From Roseimarinus sediminis (GTDB taxonomy: Bacteria; Bacteroidota; Bacteroidia; Bacteroidales; Prolixibacteraceae), in contig NZ_JBNPXV010000012.1 in assembly GCF_050433125.1 (NCBI RefSeq), positions 94,934 to 158,933 of the forward strand: a DNA stretch of 64,000 nt, in the 5' to 3' direction. Below are positions 54,192 through 63,148 of this stretch, piece by piece; the stretch's first letter is position 1; every line of letters begins with the position of its first letter. Below the pieces are notes generated by a model, which was not told where the DNA came from, searched no databases, and saw nothing but the letters and a program-made list of their open reading frames with translations. Made by a program: the position numbers and the translations under genes.

Positions 54192-54918
54192 TACAAATAT
54201 ATGGTACTATCTAAGTCAAGAAAGTCAATTGCTTGAAAAATCTTTGCAGTTACCAATATATCCTACGTTCATAAATATTTATGAATTATCTAAATCACAT
54301 AACTTAATTGACAACGAGGAATTATCAAGAGCAGCAATAAGAATGCTTTTTAAATTCCAAAAATACGTGATTTTAGAACCACCCATAATCCATATTGCAA
54401 AGCTGCATCAGAAATACGATTATAATCCATTAGATGATGTTCTTGACTTACTTCAATTCACTGAAAGATTTGCAAAAGGTTATAGATTAGATAGAGGCCG
54501 AATAGATGATTTTAAAAAGATACTTGACAAAACAAAGTCTGAATTTGAAGAAGCCGCAAATTTCATGAACGAAGAAGCTGAACGAATTAGAAAAAACATA
54601 ACCGATAAAAAGAAACATAAAAATATAGATACACACCAAGTAACTGCTGGATTTATAAACTTTGCGGTGGAAGTAGTTACAAAAGGATCATGCAACTTAA
54701 ACCAATTTGATTTAAACAAAATTGAGCTATTAATAAGGACTTTAGATCACTTTTTTAAGACACTTGAAACCAGTAAAATGAAATTTCAAGCAAATGACTG
54801 GTATGATTTTACAATTTTAGGCTATGTTCAACCTGGAGACAAATATTGGACAAGAGAAAAAAGGTGGATAAACCTTATAACAGAAGCAGGCTGTGAAGAA
54901 TATCTATATAAAGAATAA
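54175..54918 (+). CDS. PIN-like domain protein (cassette 7, second gene)
   Basis: 247 residues. It opens with MKIIADTNIWYYL, the first PIN-domain strand with the acidic D-x-N. A helical region follows and the end holds NDWYDFTILGYVQPGDKYWT, where an Asp pair would complete a PIN-type metal site. PIN proteins are usually RNases of toxin-antitoxin or defence systems. It overlaps the preceding gene by 17 bases, which suggests a two-component unit. Length exceeds simple VapC toxins (about 130), so it is a PIN domain with a large helical insert. Toxic or defence function is inferred only. Confidence 0.75.
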   Translation: MKIIADTNIWYYLSQESQLLEKSLQLPIYPTFINIYELSKSHNLIDNEELSRAAIRMLFKFQKYVILEPPIIHIAKLHQKYDYNPLDDVLDLLQFTERFAKGYRLDRGRIDDFKKILDKTKSEFEEAANFMNEEAERIRKNITDKKKHKNIDTHQVTAGFINFAVEVVTKGSCNLNQFDLNKIELLIRTLDHFFKTLETSKMKFQANDWYDFTILGYVQPGDKYWTREKRWINLITEAGCEEYLYKE

Positions 54919-54922
54919 AAAC

Positions 54923-55060
54923 TTTGCATAACATTTTATAAATTTAATTGTGGCTTTTCTGCTTAATTTCAGCGTCTTAACTCGCACTTGTTTTGTGGGT
55001 ATGCGGACAGAGAAACAGCCCGTAATCCACAACTAAACTTATAATTTACCGTTACAAGCC
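54923..55060 (+). mobile_element. attC-like site 7
   Basis: Left box TTTGCATAAC (54923), the exact reverse complement of the right box of site 6 over 10 bases, and right box GTTACAAGCC (55051), 138 bp. Arms ATTTTATAAATTTAATTGTGG and CCACAACTAAACTTATAAT pair; GGACAG in the right half. It begins 4 bases after the PIN-like gene. Confidence 0.92.
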
Positions 55061-55076
55061 ATTTAAAAACACACAT

Positions 55077-55922
55077 ATGAAGCAAACTTCGAATATATTA
55101 TTAATGACTCTTTGTCTATTTTTTCTTTCTTCATTTACGGATTCAATTCCTATAGTTAAAACTGATTCGATTGCAGTAAAGGAAGTGATTTATACACGAG
55201 ACCAAATAATGAATGTTAAAATTGAAGAACCATTAATTGTCAAATCGTTAGAGACTGAAACAAAAGATTTCTGGTTTTACTTCTCAAGACTTGGAGCAAT
55301 GATTGGATTTCTTGGTGGTTTATTTGGTTTAATTATTACTGGATATGCTATTAATGACAGATGGATTAGAGGAGCAAAAGTAAATTCGAAAATCATAAGC
55401 TTTGCTTCGAGTGACGGAAAATTTGAAGTAATGGGTCTTTATAAGCCAGAAGAGAATCCAGAGATGAGATATGGAGTAAGATTCTTTTTAAAATTATCAT
55501 TAAACGTTATTGGGAAAGACTTGAATTATAATAACATAGAGGTGAAAGTTAAATACAATAAAATCGATTCTTTGTTTACAGGTCAAATTTATAGCCCAAG
55601 AAATTATGCAGTTTGGAATAGAGATGGAAAAAATATAAAACTTGATTTACCTCAAGATAGGTTGCTTTTTTACAAAACGACATTACAACAAAATGCAACT
55701 CACTTAGAATATTTAACTTTTATCACATACGATATTGACGATAAAATTAAAAAGACAATAAAAGGTAAAGATTTAATACCTGAGTACATACAACTCTATT
55801 TTCATAATAGTGAAATAGACATGTTTCGCCGCAAAAGCAAAAAGACATATTCAAACAAAATGACAATAGACCAAGGTATTGAACAGTACATATGGGAAGA
55901 TGAAATATGGAAAACAATTTAA
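55077..55922 (+). CDS. hypothetical membrane protein with signal peptide (cassette 8)
   Basis: 281 residues. A signal peptide (about 1-22, ILLMTLCLFFLSSFTDS) is followed by a short periplasmic stretch, one membrane span (about 70-92, LGAMIGFLGGLFGLIITGYA) and a C-terminal domain of about 185 residues rich in beta-strand pattern (KFEVMGLYKPEENPEMRYG, VRFFLKLSLNVIG). By the positive-inside rule the C-terminal domain (after WIRGAKVNSK) is cytosolic. I do not recognise the family. It is the sole gene of its cassette, 17 bases after the junction box. Confidence 0.72.
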   Translation: MKQTSNILLMTLCLFFLSSFTDSIPIVKTDSIAVKEVIYTRDQIMNVKIEEPLIVKSLETETKDFWFYFSRLGAMIGFLGGLFGLIITGYAINDRWIRGAKVNSKIISFASSDGKFEVMGLYKPEENPEMRYGVRFFLKLSLNVIGKDLNYNNIEVKVKYNKIDSLFTGQIYSPRNYAVWNRDGKNIKLDLPQDRLLFYKTTLQQNATHLEYLTFITYDIDDKIKKTIKGKDLIPEYIQLYFHNSEIDMFRRKSKKTYSNKMTIDQGIEQYIWEDEIWKTI

Positions 55923-55926
55923 AAAC

Positions 55927-56063
55927 GGCTTGTAACATTTTGCAAATTCCATAAGGGGTTCAGTGGTATGCAAGCAGCGGTTTTCCGCTCATTCTCTCGT
56001 CATTACCATGACAGAGAATCACACGCAAACCCTTACGTAACTTGCAATTTACCGTTAGCATTT
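55927..56063 (+). mobile_element. attC-like site 8
   Basis: Left box GGCTTGTAAC (55927), exact reverse complement of the right box of site 7 over 10 bases, and right box GTTAGCATTT (56054), 137 bp. Arms ATTTTGCAAATTCCATAAGGG and CCCTTACGTAACTTGCAAT pair. A small inner hairpin AGCGG-TTTT-CCGCT lies in the middle; GACAG in the right half. Similar to site 9. Confidence 0.92.
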
Positions 56064-56294
56064 ATTAAAACGAAGCGCCCATTCAGCTGTAGATAAAGAC
56101 TTTGACTGATATTGAAATTTTAAATTATGAAATACAAATCAATGATTTAAACTATTAATTTGTTTTGACATAATTTTCTTTGATTAATTGTATTTGATGA
56201 TAAAAAAGTGAATCAAGAATTTTAAAACGTTTGACATATTTGTATAAGATATTGGATCTATAAATTAAAAGGATTTCAAAATTTGACTAAATAG

Positions 56295-56792
56295 ATGAGA
56301 GAAAACAATAAAAATAAGTTTAATGATCCTGTTTCAATTAAATGGGATATTTTTTATACAATTTTCTGGTTAGCTATAGTTGTTTTCATGTTTGTTTTTA
56401 TAGTTCCAAAAAGTGAGGAAGAATTATTAATAATCTTTGGAGATGTAGATTTAGTAGGAACATCAAGACAAAGAGCATCTGATGCAATTCAAGCTTTTAT
56501 TATAAATCATTTTGGGAAAACAGGATACATCGTTTTTATTTCGATTCTTTCATTGATAATTATAGATCAATTATTCAAATGGATTTACTCAATAATTAGA
56601 TACAAAAGAAAACTTAATTTATTCAGAAATGGTATAGTAACAGATCTAAATGACTACAGTAAAAAAGTAGGTCTATTTGGATTTATTTGGCAAAAAATGA
56701 CCCAAAAGGACAAGGCAAACATTAGATATCAAGTATCGCCGAGGAGAATAAAGAGAAAGACAAAACATATTGATTACGATAAATTTAAATAA
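56295..56792 (+). CDS. small membrane protein (cassette 9)
   Basis: 165 residues. Two membrane spans (about 20-37, FYTIFWLAIVVFMFVFIV, and about 80-97, YIVFISILSLIIIDQLF) enclose a short extracytoplasmic loop. The C-terminal ~65 residues are basic and cytosolic (ending PRRIKRKTKHIDYDKFK). I do not recognise the family. Its start lies about 230 bases after the cassette junction, an AT-rich leader where I see no other gene, so the cassette may carry its own promoter. Confidence 0.7.
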   Translation: MRENNKNKFNDPVSIKWDIFYTIFWLAIVVFMFVFIVPKSEEELLIIFGDVDLVGTSRQRASDAIQAFIINHFGKTGYIVFISILSLIIIDQLFKWIYSIIRYKRKLNLFRNGIVTDLNDYSKKVGLFGFIWQKMTQKDKANIRYQVSPRRIKRKTKHIDYDKFK

Positions 56793-56793
56793 C

Positions 56794-56929
56794 AAATGCT
56801 AACATTTTATAAATTCCATGGCGGTTTCAGTGGTATGCGAGCAGCGGATTTCCGCTCAATCTCTCGTCCGTACCCGGACAGAGATTCACACGCAATCCGC
56901 CACGTAACTTATAATTTTCCGTTAGGCAC
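56794..56929 (+). mobile_element. attC-like site 9
   Basis: Left box AAATGCTAAC (56794), exact reverse complement of the right box of site 8 over 10 bases, and right box GTTAGGCAC (56921), 136 bp. Arms ATTTTATAAATTCCATGGCGG and CCGCCACGTAACTTATAAT pair; inner hairpin AGCGG-ATTT-CCGCT; GGACAG in the right half. It begins 2 bases after the stop of the cassette 9 gene. Confidence 0.92.
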
Positions 56930-56996
56930 AAGCTAAAGAAAGACCGTACAACAATGAAAATTTGCTACAAGAAAACTGAAAGGAAAGCCCACGCAC

Positions 56997-57058
56997 AAAT
57001 AGCACATTTGTTTTTTGCCAACACACAATCCGACGTTGAAAAAACAAAAGAGCTATTT
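56997..57058 (+). repeat. hairpin repeat copy 3 with promoter-like end
   Basis: Arms AAATAGCACATTTGTTTTTT (56997-57016) and AAAAAACAAAAGAGCTATTT (57039-57058) pair apart from a short mismatch (ACA against TCT). They share ACATTTG and CAAAAGAG with the other three copies while the outer stem differs and covaries. After it TTGCC (57060) and TACTTTTG (57083-57090) have the spacing of a Bacteroidota -33/-7 promoter, about 28 bases before the restriction operon. Confidence 0.7.
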
Positions 57059-57117
57059 CTTGCCAACGCACCGCAATGAGTTACTTTTGTAGATTGATAA
57101 TAACGATATAGAAAAGA

Positions 57118-59154
57118 ATGTTTGAACAAGTATTTAAAAATATAGACGATATACTGCACAAAGATGCAGGCTGTGGGAGTGAATTAGATTATGTAGAACA
57201 AACCTCTTGGGTTTTGTTCCTGAAATATCTTGACGATTTAGAAAAGGACAAAGAAACTGCTGCTCTTTTATCGGGAAAGACTTACACAAAGATAATTGAA
57301 CCACAATTTAGCTGGACAACTTGGGCTGCTCCTAAACTTGAAAACGGAAAGATTGACCATAATGCACTGACAGGCGATGACCTTGTAGAATTTGTTAACG
57401 GTGAATTATTCCCCTACTTAAAGAAGTTTAAAACCAATGCTAAAAATGCTGATACCATTGAATATAAAATTGGTGAAATTTTCAGTGAATTAAAAAATAG
57501 GCTTCAAAGTGGATACAACCTACGAGAGGTTATTAACCTTATTGACGAACTTCGTTTTAGAACTCACGCAGAAAAGCACGAAATGAGCCATCTATATGAA
57601 GGTAAAATCAGAAATATGGGTAATGCAGGAAGAAATGGAGGAGAATATTACACTCCACGCCCTTTGATTAGAACTATTGTAAAAGTTGTAAACCCTAAAA
57701 TTGGAGATAAGGTTTATGATGGTGCTGTTGGTTCGGCAGGATTTTTAGTAGAAGCATTTGACTATTTGAACAAAAATGGTTTGTCAACAGCAGACTTTGA
57801 AACTTTACAGAAAAAGACTTTTTACGGCAAAGAAAAAAAGTCTCTTGCATATATTATTGGTATTATGAATATGATTTTACACGGAGTTGAAGCTCCAAAC
57901 ATTATTCATACTAATACTCTTGCTGAAAGTTTATCTGACATTCAAGACAAAGACCGTTATGATGTGATTTTAGCAAATCCACCTTTTGGAGGAAAAGAAC
58001 GTGCAGAGGTTCAACAAAACTTTCCGATAAAAACAGGAGAAACAGCAAGTTTATTTTTACAACACTTTATTAAAATATTAAAAGCTGGTGGTCAAGCTGG
58101 TGTTGTAATTAAAAATACTTTTTTGAGTAATGCAGATAATGCAACTATAGGTTTACGTCGAATGCTACTGGAAAACTGTAATCTTCATACAATCTTAGAT
58201 TTACCAGTCGGAATATTTACAGGTGTAGGTCAAAAAACTGTTGTATTATTTTTTGAAAAAGGCAAACCAACAACTGATATTTGGCATTATGAATTAAAAG
58301 TTGACAGAAGTTTGGGAAAAAGAGAGCCAATAAATGAGAATGATTTTATTGAGTTTCTAGAATTTCAAAGTGTTAGAAAATTGTCAGATAAATCTTGGAC
58401 TAGAAATATTTTGGAAATTGATAAGACTAGTTTTGACTTAACACTATCAAATCCCAACAAAAAAGTTGAAGTAAAAATAAGGGAGTCTGAAATTATTCTA
58501 CCCGAATTTGATATGCTAACGGGAGAAACCACAGACATACTGAAAAGTGACTTGTTTAATTCTCAAATACAAGAATTATCAGCCTTTGATTCCTCAAACT
58601 GGGAAAGAACAACATTAGGTGAAGTTTGTGAGTTTTTTAATGGTAAAGCACACGAAAAAGCAATTGATGCTAATGGAAACTATATCGTTGTAAATTCAAA
58701 ATTCATATCAACCGATGGTAATGTGAAAAAATATACGCTTGAACAGATATTTCCTCTTTATGAAGGAGATGTTGTTTTAGTAATGAGTGATGTTCCCAAT
58801 GGTAAAGCATTAGGCAAGTGCTTCTTAATTGATGAAAATGACAAGTATTCTTTAAATCAACGAATTTGTGCAATAAGGTCAGAGCGTTTCAATTCTAAAT
58901 TTTTATATTATCAATTAAATAGAAATAGCCATTTCCTTGATTTCAACAACGGTGAAAATCAAACAAATTTAAGAAAAGCAGATATTTTAAACTGCCCACT
59001 TTTAGTGCCTACAATTGAGGAACAAGAAAGAATTGTTGAGATTTTAGATAACCTGAAAGAAGAAACTATTCAGGTAAAAGAGAATATTCAAAAAAAGATT
59101 AATCTAGCAGAAGAATTACAACAATCTGTTTTAGAACTTCCTTTTAAGTTATAA
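57118..59154 (+). CDS. type I restriction-modification methyltransferase fused to a single-TRD specificity part (HsdM-HsdS) (cassette 10)
   Basis: 678 residues. HsdM N-terminal helical domain (about 1-150), then the N6-adenine methyltransferase with GGEYYTPRPLIRTIV, DGAVGSAGFLVEA (SAM motif I) and DVILANPPFGG (motif IV NPPF). From about 495 a specificity part follows: WERTTLGEVCEFFNGKAH, one target-recognition domain, and a coiled-coil end VPTIEEQERIVEILDNLKEE. Normal HsdS has two TRDs; here there is one, so the enzyme probably dimerises to read a symmetrical site. hsdR starts 5 bases later. Confidence 0.93.
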   Translation: MFEQVFKNIDDILHKDAGCGSELDYVEQTSWVLFLKYLDDLEKDKETAALLSGKTYTKIIEPQFSWTTWAAPKLENGKIDHNALTGDDLVEFVNGELFPYLKKFKTNAKNADTIEYKIGEIFSELKNRLQSGYNLREVINLIDELRFRTHAEKHEMSHLYEGKIRNMGNAGRNGGEYYTPRPLIRTIVKVVNPKIGDKVYDGAVGSAGFLVEAFDYLNKNGLSTADFETLQKKTFYGKEKKSLAYIIGIMNMILHGVEAPNIIHTNTLAESLSDIQDKDRYDVILANPPFGGKERAEVQQNFPIKTGETASLFLQHFIKILKAGGQAGVVIKNTFLSNADNATIGLRRMLLENCNLHTILDLPVGIFTGVGQKTVVLFFEKGKPTTDIWHYELKVDRSLGKREPINENDFIEFLEFQSVRKLSDKSWTRNILEIDKTSFDLTLSNPNKKVEVKIRESEIILPEFDMLTGETTDILKSDLFNSQIQELSAFDSSNWERTTLGEVCEFFNGKAHEKAIDANGNYIVVNSKFISTDGNVKKYTLEQIFPLYEGDVVLVMSDVPNGKALGKCFLIDENDKYSLNQRICAIRSERFNSKFLYYQLNRNSHFLDFNNGENQTNLRKADILNCPLLVPTIEEQERIVEILDNLKEETIQVKENIQKKINLAEELQQSVLELPFKL

Positions 59155-59158
59155 CAAT

Positions 59159-61606
59159 ATGAACGAAGCCGAAACAAGAGCAGAATTAATAGACCCAAAA
59201 CTAAAAGCCAATGGTTGGGGCATTGTTGATGGTTCTAGAATTCTTAGAGAACGTAATGTATGTAAAATAACAGACGGAAGAATTCAAGTGGGTGGCGGTA
59301 GAAAAAAGCCATTGATAGCCGACTATATTTTAGTTTATAAAGGAATTAAACTCGCTGTTGTTGAAGCAAAAAGTGATGAATTAGAAGTTGGCGAAGGTGT
59401 TGCACAAGCAAAACTCTATGCCGAAAAATTGCAACTTGATTATACCTACTCCACCAACGGAAAAGAGATTTATCAAATCTGTATGCGTACAGGTGAGGAA
59501 AAAATCGTTGAGAATTATCTAACACCTGACGAACTTTGGAACGAAGTTTACAGCGACCAAAATGAGTGGAGAGATAAATTTTCCTCTGTTCCGTTTGAAG
59601 ATAAGTCTGGAACTTGGCAACCTCGTTACTATCAGGAGATTGCAGTTAAAAACACCTTAGAAGCTATTGCACAAAACGAAGACCGAATTCTGTTGACATT
59701 GGCAACTGGAACAGGAAAAACGGCAATTGCTTTTCAAATAGCTTGGAAACTATTTCAAACACGTTGGAACTTAAACCGAGACGGCAAAAGACGACCACGT
59801 ATTTTGTTTCTTGCAGATAGAAACATTTTAGCAGACCAAGCATTCAACTCATTCTCTGCATTTCCTGAAGATGCAATGGTTCGGATAAAACCCAAAGAGA
59901 TTAAGAAAAAAGGGAAAGTGCCCACAAACGGTAGTATCTTTTTTACTATTTTTCAGTCGTTTATGACCGAGAATGGCAATAAATCAAAAACAATTGAAAA
60001 TAATATCGCAGCAGAACCAAAAGCGGAATACAATGCTTCTGATTTTAATTTCGGTCAATATCCAAAAGATTTCTTCGACCTGATAATAATTGATGAGTGT
60101 CACAGAGGTGGTGCAAATGATGAAGGAAACTGGCGTGGTATTTTAGAATATTTTGAGCCAGCCGTCCAGTTAGGGTTAACTGCAACACCAAAACGAAAAG
60201 ATAATGTTGATACCTATAAATATTTTAAAGAACCTGTTTATATCTATTCGCTTAAAGATGGTATCAACGATGGTTTCTTAACACCTTTTAAAGTTAAACG
60301 GATTCAAACCACACTTGACGATTATATTTACACAAGTGATGATAATATAATCGAGGGGGAAATAGAAGAAGGCAAACTTTACACCGAATCAGATTTCAAT
60401 AGAATTATTGAAATTAAAGAGCGTGAAGCCAAACGCGTAAGAATATTTATGGACGAAATCAATCAAAATGAAAAAGCGATTGTTTTTTGTGCTACCCAAG
60501 ACCACGCTGCCGCTGTTCGTGATTTAATAAATCAATACAAAACCAGCAAAGACCCAAATTATTGTGTTCGTGTTACAGCGAATGACGGTGAGATTGGCGA
60601 ACAGTTTTTAAGAGAGTTTCAAGACAACGAGAAAACAATTCCAACCATATTAACTACTTCGCAAAAGCTTTCAACAGGCGTTGATGCTCGTAATATTCGC
60701 AATATTATTTTAATGCGTCCTGTAAATCAGATTATCGAGTTTAAGCAAATAGTTGGTCGTGGTACTCGCCTGTTTGACGGCAAAGAGTTTTTCACCATCT
60801 ACGATTTTGTAAATGCTTATCAACGTTTCTCTGACCCCGAATGGGACGGAGAACCACAGCCCGATGAACCTTGTGCAGTTTGTGGTCAAATTCCTTGCAT
60901 TTGCGAGAAAACTCCACCACAACCTTGTCCTGTTTGCGGAGAAAGACCTTGTATTTGTGAAAAAGAACCGCCACAGCCTTGTTCTGTTTGTGGTCAAAGA
61001 CCTTGTGTTTGTCCTAAGAAAGTTAAAGTAAAACTGAAAGACGGAAAAGAAAGAGAAATACAACATATGATTGCCACTTCGTTTTGGAGTGCTGACGGAA
61101 AACCAATTTCAGCTCAGGAGTTTTTAGAAAATCTATTTGGCGAGCTACCAAACTTCTTTAAAAGTGAAGAAGAACTACGGGAAATTTGGAGTAATCCAGC
61201 AACAAGAAAAACACTGCTTGAAAAATTGGATGAAGCAGGATTTGGCAAGGACGAATTGAAAACGCTTCAACAATTAATAAATGCCGAAAAAAGTGATTTG
61301 TTCGACGTCTTAGAATATGTGTTTAATAGTGACTTTAAACCAATAACACGAGAAGAAAGAGCTACAAGAGCAAAAGCGACAATCTTTGCATTACTTAATG
61401 ACAAACAAAAAGAATTTATAGAGTTTGTTCTGACAAAATATGTAGAAGCAGGAGTAACAGAACTTGACCAAGAGAAATTACCAATCTTACTTCAAACTAA
61501 ATATCAATCGTTGGAGGATGCAATGGGAATTTTAGGTGATGTTCAAAATATAAGTTCTCTGTTTATAGAATTTCAGAGACACTTGTATGACATAAAAGTA
61601 GCGTAA
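59159..61606 (+). CDS. hsdR: type I restriction endonuclease subunit R (cassette 10)
   Basis: 815 residues. N-terminal nuclease-like part (PLIADYILVYKGIKLAVVEAK, the D...E-x-K site). SF2 translocase with LLTLATGTGKTAIAF (Walker A), LIIIDECHRGG (DEAH-type Walker B), LGLTATP (motif III) and VGRGTRL (motif VI). Between about 565 and 625 are three tandem Cys-rich repeats of the pattern P-C-x-V-C-G-x-x-P-C-x-C-x-K, probably zinc-binding. It pumps and cuts DNA lacking the mark made by the upstream methyltransferase. Length is that of the EcoEI/EcoR124-like short HsdR group. Confidence 0.95.
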   Translation: MNEAETRAELIDPKLKANGWGIVDGSRILRERNVCKITDGRIQVGGGRKKPLIADYILVYKGIKLAVVEAKSDELEVGEGVAQAKLYAEKLQLDYTYSTNGKEIYQICMRTGEEKIVENYLTPDELWNEVYSDQNEWRDKFSSVPFEDKSGTWQPRYYQEIAVKNTLEAIAQNEDRILLTLATGTGKTAIAFQIAWKLFQTRWNLNRDGKRRPRILFLADRNILADQAFNSFSAFPEDAMVRIKPKEIKKKGKVPTNGSIFFTIFQSFMTENGNKSKTIENNIAAEPKAEYNASDFNFGQYPKDFFDLIIIDECHRGGANDEGNWRGILEYFEPAVQLGLTATPKRKDNVDTYKYFKEPVYIYSLKDGINDGFLTPFKVKRIQTTLDDYIYTSDDNIIEGEIEEGKLYTESDFNRIIEIKEREAKRVRIFMDEINQNEKAIVFCATQDHAAAVRDLINQYKTSKDPNYCVRVTANDGEIGEQFLREFQDNEKTIPTILTTSQKLSTGVDARNIRNIILMRPVNQIIEFKQIVGRGTRLFDGKEFFTIYDFVNAYQRFSDPEWDGEPQPDEPCAVCGQIPCICEKTPPQPCPVCGERPCICEKEPPQPCSVCGQRPCVCPKKVKVKLKDGKEREIQHMIATSFWSADGKPISAQEFLENLFGELPNFFKSEEELREIWSNPATRKTLLEKLDEAGFGKDELKTLQQLINAEKSDLFDVLEYVFNSDFKPITREERATRAKATIFALLNDKQKEFIEFVLTKYVEAGVTELDQEKLPILLQTKYQSLEDAMGILGDVQNISSLFIEFQRHLYDIKVA

Positions 61607-61625
61607 TGAAAGCCAGCCCAAAAGC

Positions 61626-61684
61626 CATACACATTTGCAATTCGCACGAGCCAACGCTAAACCCAAAAATTGCAAAAGAGTATG
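61626..61684 (+). repeat. hairpin repeat copy 4
   Basis: Arms CATACACATTTGCAATT (61626-61642) and AATTGCAAAAGAGTATG (61668-61684), followed by TCTTGCCAACGC. It is 20 bases after the hsdR stop and resembles copy 3 both in the stem core and in the following TTGCCAACGC, so copies 3 and 4 are direct repeats flanking the restriction operon. Confidence 0.7.
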
Positions 61685-61795
61685 TCTTGCCAACGCTGTG
61701 CCGCCTACGTAACTTGTAGCAAATTAGAAAGATAAATGATTGAAAATGAATAAGTCGAGTAGGTAAAGGGGACTCTCACCCCTAAACCTCTCGCA

Positions 61796-61829
61796 GAACC
61801 GTACGTGAACCTCTCGATTCATACGGCTC
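61796..61829 (-). ncRNA. group II intron domain V
   Basis: A 34-base hairpin on the minus strand: GAGCCGTAT pairs with GTACGGTTC, closed by an inner stem GAATC/GTTC and a GAGA-type loop. The AGC start of the stem is the catalytic triad position of domain V (AGC family). The size and shape are classical. Confidence 0.85.
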
Positions 61830-61846
61830 TTCATGACAAAGACATA

Positions 61847-63106
61847 TCAGGGCGCAAAGCCATATTGCCAATGCACAAACATATTCGGATAGCTTTGGGC
61901 AATCCCTTTTAAACATTTGTAAGCATTGTACCAATGTCGTCGCCTGAACTTGCGATACTTGTTGCGTACCCATTTAACCAAACGCATATTAATAAACCGA
62001 AATAGTTTTCGCAACTCGGATTTTCGGAACTTGTAATAGTAGTTTATCCATCCCCTGATTTGGGTATTTAGTAGCTCTGCAATTTTGCTCAAAGGAAAAT
62101 GAACCCAACGGTGGATTTTTCGTTTGAAAATTTCATCGGTAATTCGGGCAATATTCTTTTGGCTGATTGCAGGCGTAAACCCAAGTTTCAGTTTGCCATA
62201 CATCTTTACAATGCGTGGTTTGAAGGTAAACCCCAGAAAATCGAACTTCTGATAGTATACTTTGAACGGTGGCTGCTTCTTCTGGTTTCGGCGGCAATAT
62301 ACGATTTTAGACTTCTCCCTGTTTAATTCCAGTTTGCAGTCTTTTAACCGCTGTTTTATCGCCTCCATAAGTCGCAGTGCCTCTTTAATATGAGTGCAAT
62401 GCACCACAATATCATCGGCATACCGTTCAAATACAACATCAGGATAATGTTTCTCAATCCATTTATCAAACACAATATCGAGGAAAATATTAGCCAGTAT
62501 TGGACTAATTACACCTCCTTGCGGAGTGCCTTTCCCTTCATTAGGTTTGAGTGTCCCATCCTTAAGTTGGACAGGTGCTTTAAGCCAACGCTCGCAATAC
62601 AACAAGATATGTTTCTTGTCGGTATAATAACGTAAGCCTTTCATTAGCAACTCATGGTCGATATTATCAAAGAAACCTTTCATGTCCAAATCGATGACCC
62701 AACTATACTTCATGCAGTTTATCCTGCATTGTTCTATGGCATCGTGTGCCGATTTATTAGGCCTGTATCCAAACGAATTTGGACTGAACAAGCTGTCAAT
62801 ATCGTTTTCCAGTTCGGTTGCTATAACCTGTTGTGCTACCCTATCCGTTACGGTTGGTATCCCAAGGGGCCTTTTCTTGCCTCCCGGTTTAGGTATAAAC
62901 GACTGGCGAACCGGTTTAGGAAAATAACTTCCGCTGGACATCCTGTTCCACAATGGGTACAGGTATTTCCGCTTGTTATTTTCAACCTGTGCAATGGTTA
63001 TTTTATCAACCCCTGCTTTTCCGCCGTTGGCTTTCACTCGCTTGAAAGCCTCCATTACTTGCAACCTTGTAATCGGCTGCGTCTTTTGCTCTTCTACAAA
63101 AATCAT
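61847..63106 (-). CDS. ltrA: group II intron reverse transcriptase/maturase
   Basis: 419 residues from the ATG at 63104-63106 (MIFVEEQKTQPITRLQ); an ATG 14 codons upstream is possible. RT blocks are present: FIPKPGGKKRPLGIPTVTDR (RT1-2), FGYRPNKSAHDAIEQC, DLDMKGFFDNIDHE (RT3), KGTPQGGVISPILANI (RT4) and FERYADDIVVHC (RT5, catalytic YADD). A maturase (X) domain follows from about 300 (RWVHFPLSKIAELLNTQIRGW). The chain ends soon after it, with no HNH endonuclease, as in several bacterial intron classes including IIC. It splices and moves the surrounding intron. Confidence 0.95.
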   Translation of the reverse strand: MIFVEEQKTQPITRLQVMEAFKRVKANGGKAGVDKITIAQVENNKRKYLYPLWNRMSSGSYFPKPVRQSFIPKPGGKKRPLGIPTVTDRVAQQVIATELENDIDSLFSPNSFGYRPNKSAHDAIEQCRINCMKYSWVIDLDMKGFFDNIDHELLMKGLRYYTDKKHILLYCERWLKAPVQLKDGTLKPNEGKGTPQGGVISPILANIFLDIVFDKWIEKHYPDVVFERYADDIVVHCTHIKEALRLMEAIKQRLKDCKLELNREKSKIVYCRRNQKKQPPFKVYYQKFDFLGFTFKPRIVKMYGKLKLGFTPAISQKNIARITDEIFKRKIHRWVHFPLSKIAELLNTQIRGWINYYYKFRKSELRKLFRFINMRLVKWVRNKYRKFRRRHWYNAYKCLKGIAQSYPNMFVHWQYGFAP

Positions 63107-63148
63107 CCTTAATGAAATTAAGTTGTTATACATATAAGAACCTGTCAT

